The notes under the pieces are model-generated. The model was not told the DNA's origin and did not search any database. It saw only the letters and a program-made list of their open reading frames with translations. A program made the translations under genes and the position numbers. 64,000 nt of DNA from Streptomyces sp. WMMB 322 (GTDB lineage: Bacteria > Actinomycetota > Actinomycetes > Streptomycetales > Streptomycetaceae): NCBI RefSeq assembly GCF_900090145.1, contig NZ_FMHI01000022.1, forward strand, positions 62,001 through 126,000, given 5' to 3'. Positions 16,414 through 26,471 of this stretch are shown piece by piece. The first letter of the stretch is position 1; each line of letters starts with the position of its first letter.

Positions 16414-17316
16414 GTGCGATACGGCGTCAACATCCTCAACTTCGGCACGGGCACGGGCCCGGACACGCTGCTGCGCTGGGCCCGGTACGCCGAGGAACGA
16501 GGCTTCCACTTCGCGATGATCTCCGACCATGTGGCGGTCACGCCCGAGGTCGCCGAGCAGTACGAGGCGCCGTTCTACGACCCGTTCACGACTCTGGCCT
16601 GGCTCGCCGGGCAGACCGAGCGCATCGAGCTGGGCACCACGGTGACCGTGCTGCCATTCCGGCATCCCCTGCTGACCGCCCGCGTGGCTGCGAACATCGA
16701 CAGGTTCAGCGGCGGACGCCTCATCCTCGGTGTCGGGGTGAGCTGGAGCGAGAGCGAGTACCGCTCGCTCGGCGTGGATCACCGCCGGCGCGGAGCGATC
16801 ACCGACGAGTATCTGGAGGTCCTCGCCAAGGCCTGGCGGCGCGAGAACATCTCCCACCACGGTGAGTTCGTCTCCTTCGACGACGTCGCCACCGGCCCGT
16901 TGCCGGTGCGCATACCTCCGGTGTGGGTGGGGGGTGGCACCACGGCCGCCATGCGCCGCGCCGTCCGCCACGGGGACGCATGGCATCCGCTCAACCAGAG
17001 CATGCGCTTCTACCGGGACGCGGGGCTCCCCGCGCTGCGCCGCATCGCCGAGGAGGAGGGCAGGGCTGTACCGCAGTTCGCGCCGCGGCTGCCGCTGAGG
17101 CTTACGGCCTCGCCGCTGCCGGAGGAGACCCGCCTGGCCGGGCAGGGCACTCTGAGCCAGGTCAACAGCGACCTGGACGGGCTCGCGGAACTGGGCGCCA
17201 CGCACGTCCTCTTCGACACCTACCGCGGTGAACCGGCCTCGATGCGGCCGCAGAAGGAGGACGAGGAGCTGCTGGAGACCCTCGCTGAAGACGTACTCGG
17301 CGATCTGCGGAGCTGA
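16414..17316 (+). CDS. LLM-class (F420-dependent type) oxidoreductase
   Basis: 300 residues; GTG 16414 after GGAAGGA, seven bases upstream. The bacterial luciferase-like TIM barrel is evident: ARYAEERGFHFAMISDHV near the N-terminus, IELGTTVTVLPFRHP, FSGGRLILGVGVSWSESEY, and VRIPPVWVGGG in the later half. In actinomycetes most such proteins use coenzyme F420, some FMN. The substrate cannot be inferred. The gene is divergent from the TetR regulator with a 307-base gap that carries the putative operator; the rest of that gap shows no convincing gene. A separate promoter probably lies before the aldo/keto reductase gene at 17432. Confidence 0.85.
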   Translation: MRYGVNILNFGTGTGPDTLLRWARYAEERGFHFAMISDHVAVTPEVAEQYEAPFYDPFTTLAWLAGQTERIELGTTVTVLPFRHPLLTARVAANIDRFSGGRLILGVGVSWSESEYRSLGVDHRRRGAITDEYLEVLAKAWRRENISHHGEFVSFDDVATGPLPVRIPPVWVGGGTTAAMRRAVRHGDAWHPLNQSMRFYRDAGLPALRRIAEEEGRAVPQFAPRLPLRLTASPLPEETRLAGQGTLSQVNSDLDGLAELGATHVLFDTYRGEPASMRPQKEDEELLETLAEDVLGDLRS

Positions 17317-17431
17317 GCCCGGAAGGCGGCCTGCGCGACAGCTGAGCGGAACCGAGCATTCCGTAGAGTGGTGCGGGCAAGGGTCCGCGACATCCGCTGA
17401 CACACGGAACCGAGGAGCCGAGGTACGCCAC

Positions 17432-18259
17432 GTGAGCACGATCCCCGAAGTCACCCTGAACAACGGAATCCGCATGCCGCAGCTGGGCTTCGGTGTCTAC
17501 CAGGTACCGGAGGACGAGACGCACGGCGTGGTGGCCTCCGCGCTGGAAGCGGGCTACCGCAGCATCGACACCGCCGCCCTCTACCGGAACGAGGCCGGCA
17601 CCGGCCGCGCCCTCGCCGAGTCGGGAATCCCGCGCGAAGAGCTCTTCGTGACCACCAAGCTGTGGAACACCGACCAGGGCCACGACGCCGCCCTGAAGGC
17701 ATTCGACACGTCTTTGGAGAAGCTGGGCCTGGACCACGTCGACCTCTACCTCATCCACTGGCCGCTCCCGGCGCGCGATCTGTACGTCGAGACGTGGCGG
17801 GCCCTGGAGAAGATTCATGCCGAGGGGCGGGCCCGGGCGATCGGCGTCTCCAACTTCCAGCCCGCTCACCTGCGCCGGCTCAGGGAGGAGAGCGACATCG
17901 TCCCCGCCGTCAACCAGATCGAGCTCCATCCGCGCCTCCAGCAACGGGAGTTGCGTGAGTTCGACGCGGGGCTGGGCGTCGCCACCGAGGCGTGGTCGCC
18001 GCTGGGCCGGGGCAACGGTGTGCTCGTGGACCCGGTCGTGACCGGAATCGCGGAGAAGCACGGCAGGAGCCCGGCGCAGGTGGTGCTGCGCTGGCACATC
18101 CAGCTGGGGAACGTCGTCATCCCCAAGTCGGCCACGCCGGCGCGCATCCGGGAGAACATCGACGTCTTCGGCTTCGAACTGGACGACGAGGATCTCGCCT
18201 CCATGGGAACCCTCGAGACCGGCGCGCGCGTCGGGCCGGACCCCGACACCTTCAACTGA
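17432..18259 (+). CDS. Aldo/keto reductase
   Basis: 275 residues from GTG 17432 (GAGGTACGCCAC upstream). The AKR fold signatures are complete: MPQLGFGVYQV, RSIDTAALYRNE (catalytic Asp and Tyr), LFVTTKLWN (catalytic Lys), DLYLIHWP (catalytic His), IGVSNFQP, and VIPKSATPARIREN for NADPH binding. It belongs to the 2,5-diketogluconate reductase-like AKR5 branch, enzymes that reduce aldehydes and ketones with NADPH. It faces a second, unrelated aldo/keto reductase across a shared terminator. Confidence 0.9.
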   Translation: MSTIPEVTLNNGIRMPQLGFGVYQVPEDETHGVVASALEAGYRSIDTAALYRNEAGTGRALAESGIPREELFVTTKLWNTDQGHDAALKAFDTSLEKLGLDHVDLYLIHWPLPARDLYVETWRALEKIHAEGRARAIGVSNFQPAHLRRLREESDIVPAVNQIELHPRLQQRELREFDAGLGVATEAWSPLGRGNGVLVDPVVTGIAEKHGRSPAQVVLRWHIQLGNVVIPKSATPARIRENIDVFGFELDDEDLASMGTLETGARVGPDPDTFN

Positions 18260-18330
18260 CCGGGCGCCGGACGGGCCTGCCTCGGGGCGTGAGTACGTCC
18301 GGCGAGGCAACGCTGCCCGGGACCGCGGGC

Positions 18331-18369
18331 GGCGGAACCGGGCGGCGCGTTCCGCTGCCCGGTTCCGCC
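18331..18369. terminator. Bidirectional terminator between aldo/keto reductase genes
   Basis: GGCGGAACCGGG (18331-18342) pairs perfectly with CCCGGTTCCGCC (18358-18369) around a 15-base loop, centred between two convergent genes. Confidence 0.8.
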
Positions 18370-18377
18370 GGGGTGTG

Positions 18378-19376
18378 TCAGAGCGACGGGCCCTGCGCCA
18401 ACAGTTCTTCGATGCGGGCCAGTTCGTCGTCCCCGAAGCCGAGATTCCCGCACGCGGCGACGCTGTCCGCGAGCTGTTCCGGGCTGCTCGCGCCCACGAG
18501 GGCCGATGTGACGCTGTCGCGCAGCACCCATGCCAGTGCCATCTGCGCCAGCGACTGCCCGCGCTCACGGGCCAGTTCGTTCAGGCCGCGCAGCATCGCG
18601 ACCGTCTCGGCCGTGATCTGCTCACCGCTGAGGAAGGGGCTCGCCCCCGCCGCACGCGACCCCTCCGGTACCCCGTCGAGGTAGCGGCTGGAGAGAAGGC
18701 CCTGAGCAAGCGGCGAGAAGACGATGCAGCCGGCTCCGACGTCCGTCAGGGTCTCCAGCAGGCCCTGCTCCGGCCCCCGGTCGAGCATCGAGTAGCGCGG
18801 CTGGTGAATCAGCAGCGGCGTGCCCGACTCCCGCAGGATGCGGGCTGCTTCGCGAGTCTGCTCCGGCGAGTAGTTGGAGATCCCGGCGTAGAGGGCCTTG
18901 CCCTGGCGCACTGCGCTGTGCAGTGCGCCCATCGTCTCCTCCAGCGGCGTGTCCGGGTCGGGCCGGTGCGAGTAGAAGATGTCGACGTACTCCAGACCCG
19001 TCCGGCCCAGGCTCTGGTCGAGGGAGGCCAGCAGGCTCTTGCGGGAACCCCATTCCCCGTACGGACCGGGCCACATGAGGTGCCCCGCCTTCGTGGAGAC
19101 GAGGATCTCGTCCCGGTAGGGGCGCAGGTCCTGGTGGAAGATGCGGCCGAAGGCGGTCTCCGCCGCACCGGGCGGCGGACCGTAGTTGTTCGCAAGGTCG
19201 AAGTGTGTGACGCCCAGGTCGAAGGCACGGCGGACGATGGCCTGCTGGCGCTCCAGCGGCCGGTCGGTGCCGAAGTTGTGCCACAGGCCCAGGGATATCG
19301 CCGGGAGGCGAAGCCCGCTGCGGCCGCTGCGGCGGTAGGGCATCGTCTCGTAACGGCCGTCGTCGGCTGCGTACAC
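18378..19376 (-). CDS. L-glyceraldehyde-3-phosphate reductase-type aldo/keto reductase
   Basis: 332 residues. I choose GTG 19376 (VYAADDGRYETMPYRR) because GAGGAGA lies 7 bases upstream and this N-terminus aligns with Escherichia coli YghZ/Gpr. Motifs: SLGLWHNFG, HFDLANNYGP (Asp, Tyr), ILVSTKAG (Lys), IFYSHRPD (His) and AWVLRDSVTSALVGAS. The family (AKR14) reduces L-glyceraldehyde 3-phosphate and other aldehydes, including methylglyoxal, with NADPH. It is divergent from the LysR gene at 19589, which may control it. Confidence 0.88.
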   Translation of the reverse strand: MYAADDGRYETMPYRRSGRSGLRLPAISLGLWHNFGTDRPLERQQAIVRRAFDLGVTHFDLANNYGPPPGAAETAFGRIFHQDLRPYRDEILVSTKAGHLMWPGPYGEWGSRKSLLASLDQSLGRTGLEYVDIFYSHRPDPDTPLEETMGALHSAVRQGKALYAGISNYSPEQTREAARILRESGTPLLIHQPRYSMLDRGPEQGLLETLTDVGAGCIVFSPLAQGLLSSRYLDGVPEGSRAAGASPFLSGEQITAETVAMLRGLNELARERGQSLAQMALAWVLRDSVTSALVGASSPEQLADSVAACGNLGFGDDELARIEELLAQGPSL

Positions 19377-19408
19377 GGAGTCTCTCCTCGGGTGTTGCGT
19401 GGCTTGTC

Positions 19409-19468
19409 GGAGGGGGCCCGGCCGGAGGGGGCCCGGCCGGAGGGGGCTCGGCCGGAGGGGACCGGTCC
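19409..19468. repeat. Four tandem copies of a 15-bp GC-rich unit
   Basis: The unit GGAGGGGGCCCGGCC occurs at 19409-19423 and 19424-19438, with one change at 19439-19453 and several at 19454-19468. It lies between the reductase start and the LysR start, upstream of both. It does not extend into either gene with the starts chosen. Confidence 0.9.
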
Positions 19469-19588
19469 GGAAGGGGCGGCGACGGGACCGGCAGGCCGCG
19501 CTGTGGTGGACCGCTCCAGCCTCGCCCGCCACGGGCTGGGCGTCCAATAGAAGAAAGTGAACAGATTCAGCAGCTAGCCTTCTCAATC

Positions 19589-20497
19589 ATGGAACTGCGG
19601 CATCTCGAGTACTTCGTCACCGTCGCCGAGGAGCGGCACTTCACCCGCGCCGCCGAGCGGCTCGTGGTCTCCCAGTCCGGCCTGTCGGCGTCCGTGCGGG
19701 CGCTGGAGCGGGAGCTGGGCGCCAAGTTGTTCGTGCGGACCACCCGCAGTGTGGAGCTGACCGGGCCCGGCAGGGCACTGCTGGACGAGGCGACCCGCAC
19801 GCTGGCGAGCGTCCGCGCAGCGAAGGAGGCCGTCGCCGCGGCGCAGGGGCTCCTGCGGGGCACCCTGTCCGTCGGCACCGAGCAGTGCATAGCGGGTGTA
19901 CACGTGCCGCGGCTGCTGGCCCGCTTCCGTGCGGCGCATCCGCAGGTGGAGATCCGGTTGCGGCAGGCCGGTTCGCGCCGGCTGGCCGAGGACGTCGGCG
20001 CCGGCCGGCTGGACCTCGCCTTCGTGGCCCTGTGCGGCCCGCCCCCGCAGGGCGTGCACCTCACGCCGCTGACCGGGGAACCGCTCGTCCTGCTGTGCCA
20101 CCCGGGGCACGCACTCGCCGGAGGAGAGGCGGCGCGATGGGCGGAGCTCAAGGGAGAGGCGCTGGTGGACTTCCAGCCCGACTGGGGCGTGCGGCAGCTG
20201 ACCGACCGCACCTTCGCCGCGGCCGGCGTGGAACGGCAGGTCGCCCTGGAGGTCAACGACGTGCACAGCCTCATCGAACTGGTCGAGCAGGGCCTCGGAG
20301 TGGCCGTCGTACCGCGCCACTTCGCACGCAAACCCCAGGCCGCGGGCGTGTGCGCCGTGCCGCTGGCGGAAGGGCCGCAGCCGGTGTGGGAGGTCTCGCT
20401 CGCGCGCCCGACGGGGGACGCGGCCAGCCCCGCCGCACGGAAACTCTGCGCCCTGCTGGACCTCCAGCGCAGCGAGGCGGACAAGCCCCCGTCGTGA
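19589..20497 (+). CDS. LysR-family transcriptional regulator
   Basis: 302 residues from ATG 19589. The N-terminal helix-turn-helix is unmistakable (MELRHLEYFVTVAEERHFTR, then LVVSQSGLSASVRALERELG). A type 2 periplasmic-binding-protein-like effector domain covers about residues 90-295. LysR proteins usually activate a divergent neighbour in response to a small molecule; the divergent gene is the aldo/keto reductase at 18378-19376. The 212-base gap holds the tandem repeat, and AGAAAGTGAA near 19551 sits where a promoter might be. The effector is unknown. Confidence 0.88.
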   Translation: MELRHLEYFVTVAEERHFTRAAERLVVSQSGLSASVRALERELGAKLFVRTTRSVELTGPGRALLDEATRTLASVRAAKEAVAAAQGLLRGTLSVGTEQCIAGVHVPRLLARFRAAHPQVEIRLRQAGSRRLAEDVGAGRLDLAFVALCGPPPQGVHLTPLTGEPLVLLCHPGHALAGGEAARWAELKGEALVDFQPDWGVRQLTDRTFAAAGVERQVALEVNDVHSLIELVEQGLGVAVVPRHFARKPQAAGVCAVPLAEGPQPVWEVSLARPTGDAASPAARKLCALLDLQRSEADKPPS

Positions 20498-20666
20498 CGC
20501 GGAGCGCCGCCGCCCCGCTCGGGCCCCAGGCCCAACAGTCGTGCGGGCGCGCAGTGTTGACCGGTGCCGTCGCCGTGGACACCATCGGTGACCTGCCGCG
20601 TCCGGGAACGCACACGACCCACTCCTCCCGCGGTACCCCACGCCGGACCGGTGCCCGGGAGGGCCG

Positions 20667-21209
20667 ATGACATCCGCAGAACCCGCCGACCATCCGGCCG
20701 CCGCCGGACCGGAAGGCCCCGGGCCTGCGCCGGAGCACGGACACCCCGGCAGCCCGCTCTCCCGGGCCGCACGCCTCTCCCGCCGCCGCTTCCTCACCAC
20801 GGCCGCCGCGGGCGCGGCCGCCGCCGGCACCGACGTGGGGTCACCGGGCTCCGCCGCCGCGGTTCCGTCCGCCGCGCTCTCCGGCTCCGCCTCCCGCGTC
20901 ACGCTCTCCTTCACCGCCGCCACGAACGGCGCGGCCACCCTCGCACCCGGCGGCGACCGGCTCGTCGCGGAGGTGCAGAACATCCTGTGGTCCGTGCCGC
21001 GCAAGGGCGGACGCGCCGTGCCGCTGACGGATCCCGAACTCGAGCCGACCCGCCCCGAGTTCTCGCCCGACGGCAGTCAACTGGCCGTCTGCGCCTTCAA
21101 GGGCGGCCAGTTCCACCTGTGGACGCTGCGCCCGGACGGTTCCGGACTGCGGCAGCGCACCCACGGCCCCGGGCGGTCCGTTACCCGCGGGCCGGCGGGA
21201 GCCTGTTGA
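20667..21209 (+). pseudogene. Truncated Tat-exported TolB-like amidohydrolase
   Basis: The 180-codon frame encodes a twin-arginine signal peptide (SRRRFLTTAAAGAAAAG) followed by the start of a beta-propeller: TRPEFSPDGSQLAVCAFKGG and FHLWTLRPDGSGLRQ, the TolB/PD40 repeat signature. In Streptomyces this N-terminus belongs to amidohydrolases of about 1000 residues. Here, after SGLRQRTHGPG, the sequence loses propeller character and stops within about 20 residues. Nearly all of the propeller and the hydrolase domain are missing, and the HIT gene begins 8 bases later. It is best read as a deletion remnant; export of the short product is possible but a function is unlikely. Confidence 0.7.
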
Positions 21210-21217
21210 CTGGGGGC

Positions 21218-21631
21218 GTGGACTGCATCTTCTGTGACATCGTCGCCGGCCGCCGCGAGAGCCACCGCGTCCTCGAGGACGAGTTCGTGGTGGCCTTCCT
21301 CGACGTGCGGCCGCTCTTCCCCGGCCACACTCTCGTCGTACCGCGTGAGCACCACGAGACGCTGACGGACCTGCCCGCCGGCGGCGTGGGCCCGTTCTTC
21401 GAGCGGGTGCAGCGCATCACCGCCGCCGTGGAGGCCGGCATGGAGGCGGCCGGTTCGTTCGTCGCGGCGAACAACCGGATCAGCCAGTCCGTGCCGCACT
21501 TCCACACGCACGTCGTCCCCCGCAATCGCAAGGACGGTCTGCGCGGCTTCTTCTGGCCCCGCACCCGCTACGGCAGCGAGGCCGAGGCAGCGGCAGTCGC
21601 CGCCCGGCTGCGCTCCGCGCTGGGGGAGTGA
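21218..21631 (+). CDS. HIT-family (histidine triad) hydrolase
   Basis: 137 residues, GTG 21218 with GGGGG just upstream (a TTG at 21206 is in frame). It begins VDCIFCDIVAGR, the usual CxxC-type HIT N-terminus, and ends in the triad HFHTHVVPR (His94, His96, His98). HIT proteins hydrolyse or transfer nucleotide monophosphates (AMP-lysine, Ap4A-like substrates). The remnant upstream gene ends 8 bases before it, so it may have lost or changed its original promoter in the deletion. Convergent with the polymerase gene across a terminator. Confidence 0.9.
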   Translation: MDCIFCDIVAGRRESHRVLEDEFVVAFLDVRPLFPGHTLVVPREHHETLTDLPAGGVGPFFERVQRITAAVEAGMEAAGSFVAANNRISQSVPHFHTHVVPRNRKDGLRGFFWPRTRYGSEAEAAAVAARLRSALGE

Positions 21632-21641
21632 GCCGGAAGAT

Positions 21642-21687
21642 CCCCCGGTGCGGCGGTGCAGCAGGTTGCTCCGCCGGTCACCGGGGG
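21642..21687. terminator. Bidirectional hairpin between HIT and polymerase genes
   Basis: CCCCCGGTGCGGCGG (21642-21656) pairs with CCGCCGGTCACCGGGGG (21671-21687), with a small bulge, between two convergent stop codons. Confidence 0.7.
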
Positions 21688-21698
21688 CCGTGCCGGGC

Positions 21699-23462
21699 CT
21701 ACTTGGCGTCCGCGTAGCACTCCACGACGGCTGTGCTGAAGGCGAACCGCACGGGGGTGTCGCCGAAGGCCGCCCGTCCCGCCCGCTCTCCCGCGTCGGT
21801 GATCGCCTCGGCGACCTGCTCCGCCTGTTCCGCGGGACAGTGCACGATCACCTCGTCGTGCTGGAAGAAGACCAGCTCGGCCGGCGAACCTGCCAGGTTC
21901 TGGCGCAGCGCCGCCAGCATCAGCACCGCCCAGTCGGCCGCACTTCCCTGCACCACGAAGTTCCTCGTGAAGCGCCCCCGCGCGCGTGCCGCGCCCGAAA
22001 CCGCACCGGACCCTGCAGGGGGCCCGGGCGGTCTCTCGCCGCCGCTTTCCCGGATGCTCTCCGACTCCGGCCCGGTGCGCTCCCCCTCCCCCTCCCCGTC
22101 CCCATGCCCGTCGCCGTCCGCGGGCCCGGCGGGCGGACAGGTGCGGCCCAGATGCGTACGCACCAGCCCGCCCTCCTCACCGGCCCTCGCAGCGTCGTCC
22201 ACGTAGGCGACTGCGAGGGGGAAACGCCGGCGCAGCGCTGCCATGTTGCGCAACCCGTCGCCGCTCGTCTGTCCGTACACCGCGCCGAGCAGGGCGAGTT
22301 TGGCCTGCGCGCGGTCCCCGCCGAACGCCCGCTGCGACAGCGCCGTGTACAGGTCCTCGTCGCTGCCGGCGAGCGCCATCAGCCCGGGATCGCGCGAGAC
22401 CGCCGCGAGCACCCGCGGCTCCATCTGCCCGGCGTCGGCGACGACCAGCCGCCATCCCGGGTCGGCGACGACAGCGCGGCGAACAACTTTCGGGATCTGC
22501 AGCGCGCCGCCGCCGTTCGTCGTCCAGCGGCCCGACGCCGCACCGCCCGGCACGTACTCGGCGCGGAAGCGGCCCTCCCGCACCCACGAGCGCAGCCAGG
22601 ACCAGCCGTGTGCGGTCCACAACCGGTAGAGCTTCTTGTACGCCAGCAGCGGCTCGACCGCCGGATGATCGACACGGCGCAGCTCCCACGCCCTCGTCGA
22701 GGAGAGCTTCACGCCCGCCTGCGCGAATGCCCGCAGCACGTCCGCCGGCAGATCGGGACGCACCCGCATCCCCGGTCCGAACGCCGCGGACACCTCCTCC
22801 TCCAGCTCGGCCAGCCGCCGCGGAAGGCCGTCGCCGCCGTACCGCTCGCCGAGCAGCTCCTCCAGCAGCTCGCGGTGGACGTCCGCCCGCCACGGCACCC
22901 CCGCCCGCCCCATCTCCGCCGCGACGAGCGTCCCCGCCGACTCACCCGCCAGCAACAGCCTCATCCGCTCGGGGTGTTCCGCGGCCGTGGTGCGCTCCAG
23001 CTGTGCCGCGTACGCCTCCAGGAGCGCCGTCATCGGCTCGACGCCCTCCGGCAGGGGTGTGGGGCCCGCGTCGAACAGCGACGGCGCCGCCTCGGCGCCC
23101 CGTGAGGCTGCCGGAGGGTCAGACGGTACGGGCAGCCCGTACAGACGGGCCCACGCCGCGGCAAGGGAGCGGGGCGCGCCGTGCCGCCCCTCGTGCGCGA
23201 GCAGCAGCGCCTCCGCCGTCTCCACGTCGTAGCACCGCTCCACGTGGACGCCCGCGTCGGCCAGCCGCGGATGCACCGCCGCACTCGACCGCCACACCCA
23301 CCGTGCGACGCCGGGACGGGAACGCACTGCCGATACGCAGGACTTCTCGGTGCGCACGGGCCCCGCCGGCTTCCCGTCACCACCCAGCGGGCAGACCTGT
23401 GCCCGTCCGTCGTCAGTCTCGGCCAGCGCCCACCGCACCGCCGTGCCCAGGTCACCGGTCAT
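21699..23462 (-). CDS. Bifunctional 3'-5' exonuclease / family A DNA polymerase
   Basis: 587 residues, matching the short polymerase I-like protein that Streptomyces carries in addition to PolA. The N-terminal 200 residues correspond to the exonuclease-like region and there is no 5' nuclease domain. Polymerase motif A reads VVADAGQMEPRVLA (about 335), motif B KLALLGAVYGQTSG (about 385) and motif C FQHDEVIVHC (about 540). Between motifs B and C there is a low-complexity insert of about 60 Gly/Glu/Asp/Pro-rich residues (DNA about 21985-22145), immediately before RGRFTRNFVVQGSAAD. A repair or lesion-bypass role is inferred from family only. Confidence 0.85.
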   Translation of the reverse strand: MTGDLGTAVRWALAETDDGRAQVCPLGGDGKPAGPVRTEKSCVSAVRSRPGVARWVWRSSAAVHPRLADAGVHVERCYDVETAEALLLAHEGRHGAPRSLAAAWARLYGLPVPSDPPAASRGAEAAPSLFDAGPTPLPEGVEPMTALLEAYAAQLERTTAAEHPERMRLLLAGESAGTLVAAEMGRAGVPWRADVHRELLEELLGERYGGDGLPRRLAELEEEVSAAFGPGMRVRPDLPADVLRAFAQAGVKLSSTRAWELRRVDHPAVEPLLAYKKLYRLWTAHGWSWLRSWVREGRFRAEYVPGGAASGRWTTNGGGALQIPKVVRRAVVADPGWRLVVADAGQMEPRVLAAVSRDPGLMALAGSDEDLYTALSQRAFGGDRAQAKLALLGAVYGQTSGDGLRNMAALRRRFPLAVAYVDDAARAGEEGGLVRTHLGRTCPPAGPADGDGHGDGEGEGERTGPESESIRESGGERPPGPPAGSGAVSGAARARGRFTRNFVVQGSAADWAVLMLAALRQNLAGSPAELVFFQHDEVIVHCPAEQAEQVAEAITDAGERAGRAAFGDTPVRFAFSTAVVECYADAK

Positions 23463-23496
23463 GTGGGGAGTCTTCCACCGGGCACTGACAACGCCT

Positions 23497-23523
23497 CGCG
23501 CCCCGTGACGCTCACGGGGCGCG
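23497..23523. terminator. Chitinase transcription terminator
   Basis: A perfect 12-bp stem (CGCGCCCCGTGA at 23497-23508 with TCACGGGGCGCG at 23512-23523) and a 3-base loop, 37 bases past the chitinase stop codon. Confidence 0.85.
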
Positions 23524-23560
23524 GGACAGGTGAGGGCCGGCGGCCTGAGGACGGGCCCGC

Positions 23561-24847
<1,287 letters not shown>

Positions 24848-24950
24848 GGCTCTCCTCAGGGGAGTTGGGGGAGACGCTGCTGAAGGCCCCTCGGTGCGGG
24901 CCGGGATGACTGACCGCCACCAATGCGACGGCAAGGCAAGCTATCGCCGG

Positions 24951-24991
24951 AATGTAGAAGGACTAGACCAGTGTGTCAATGGTTTGTACCA
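24951..24991 (-). promoter_or_regulatory. Chitinase promoter with 12-bp direct repeats and a DasR-like site
   Basis: Read on the minus strand: TGGTACAAACCA (24991-24980), then -35 TTGACA (24979-24974), then TGGTCTAGTCCT (24970-24959), then -10 TACATT (24956-24951), with 17 bases between the boxes. Paired 12-bp repeats of the TGGTCyAGACCT type around the -35 box are the known signature of Streptomyces chitinase promoters. ACTGGTCTAGTCC (24972-24960) also matches the DasR consensus ACTGGTCTAGACCA in most positions, which predicts derepression by N-acetylglucosamine metabolites. Confidence 0.85.
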
Positions 24992-25227
24992 ATCGGGTTG
25001 TCCCTCGCGCAGGGCGGCTCCAGTTCTTGCCGCCGGTGACGGGATGCCGCCCATCGGGCATAATTTTTTCGCCGCAACCCCTGGTCAGTCCCCGTCGCAA
25101 CCCGACACGGCGTCACAGGCGAAGCGGTCTCGCGCAGGGCCCGGCCCCCGGCCGTGGTCCTGTTACGGCGGCGCCATCCACACCCCGGACCGCCGCCGCA
25201 GCCCCCGAACAGGAGGAGAGCGTCGTG

Positions 25228-26403
25228 ATGCCTCAACACGGACCCCAGCCGGTCCAGCGTCAAGTGCCCACACAGGAAGCCCGTGACCTGCTGGCCCTCG
25301 TGCGCGAACTCGTACAGCGGGAGATCCGCCCCGACGCGGGCGACGAAGAGGCAGCGGGCCGCTTTCCGCGTGAGATCTTCACGCTGCTGTCCGAATCGGG
25401 GCTGCTGGGACTCCCGTACTCGGAGGAGTTCGGCGGTGGCGGCCAGCCCTACGAGGTCTATCTCCAGGTGCTCGAGGAACTGGCCGCGGCGCGGCTGACC
25501 GTCGGGCTCGGCACCAGCGTCCACACCCTCTCCTGCCACGCGCTCGCCGTCTTCGGGACCAAGCAGCAGCGCGCGGACCACCTCCCCGCCATGCTCGGCG
25601 GCGGCACCCTGGGCGCGTACTGCCTGTCCGAACCCTCCTCCGGCTCCGACGCGGCCTCCCTGCGCACCCGCGCCACGAGGGACGGCGACGAGTGGGTCCT
25701 GGAGGGCACCAAGGCGTGGATCACCCACGGGGGAGTCGCCGACTTCTACACCGTGCTCGCTCGCACGGGCGGCGAAGGACCGCGCGGCATCACGGCGTTC
25801 CTCGTGCCCGGCGACGCCGGCGGCCTGAGCGCGGCGGCGCCCGAGCGCAAGATGGGAATGAACGGATCACCCACCGCACAGGTCCACTTCGACGGCGTAC
25901 GCGTAGCCGACGCACGCCGCATCGGCGAGGAGGGCCAGGGCCTGACCGTGGCGCTCTCCTCGCTGGAGTCCGGCCGGCTGGGCATCGCCGCATGCGCTGT
26001 CGGCGTCGCACAGGCCGCCATGGACGAGGCCCTCGCGTACATGCTCGAGCGTGAACAGTTCGGCCGGCCCATCGCCGACTTCCAAGGCCTGCGCTTCATG
26101 ATCGCCGACATGGCGACACAGATCGAGGCGGGCCGTGCCCTGTATCTGAGCGCCGCGCGCCTGCGGGATGCGGGAGTCCCCTTCGGGAAGCAGGCCGCCA
26201 TGGCGAAGCTGTTCTGCACCGACGCCGCGATGCGCGTGACCACCGACGCCGTGCAGCTCCTCGGCGGATACGGCTACACCGCCGACTTCCCTGTCGAGCG
26301 CTACATGAGGGAGGCCAAGGTCCTGCAGATCGTCGAGGGCACCAACCAGATCCAGCGCATGGTGGTCGCCCGTCAGCTCGCGGGCCCCGAGAGCCGCCGC
26401 TGA
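25228..26403 (+). CDS. Acyl-CoA dehydrogenase
   Basis: 391 residues; ATG 25228 (or GTG 25225) after a strong AGGAGGAG. It has the three-domain ACAD fold: an N-terminal helical domain; the central beta domain with the FAD/substrate strand AYCLSEPSSGSDAAS and WITHGG; and the C-terminal helical domain with REQFGRPIADFQ and LLGGYGYTADFPVERYMRE. The catalytic base is Glu370 in IVEGTNQIQR, the position used by short/medium-chain enzymes. It oxidises acyl-CoA to enoyl-CoA, passing electrons to ETF. It stands alone, divergent from the chitinase; the chain length of the substrate is not evident. Confidence 0.9.
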   Translation: MPQHGPQPVQRQVPTQEARDLLALVRELVQREIRPDAGDEEAAGRFPREIFTLLSESGLLGLPYSEEFGGGGQPYEVYLQVLEELAAARLTVGLGTSVHTLSCHALAVFGTKQQRADHLPAMLGGGTLGAYCLSEPSSGSDAASLRTRATRDGDEWVLEGTKAWITHGGVADFYTVLARTGGEGPRGITAFLVPGDAGGLSAAAPERKMGMNGSPTAQVHFDGVRVADARRIGEEGQGLTVALSSLESGRLGIAACAVGVAQAAMDEALAYMLEREQFGRPIADFQGLRFMIADMATQIEAGRALYLSAARLRDAGVPFGKQAAMAKLFCTDAAMRVTTDAVQLLGGYGYTADFPVERYMREAKVLQIVEGTNQIQRMVVARQLAGPESRR

Positions 26404-26471
26404 CCCGCGGCGGCACGATGCCCCTGCCCGCCGGAGCACGGCGCCCCCGCATCCGCGCGGGGGCGATACCG

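Noticed and set aside
19409..19468. CRISPR array
   Set aside because: The units are contiguous 15-mers with no spacers and no cas genes nearby.
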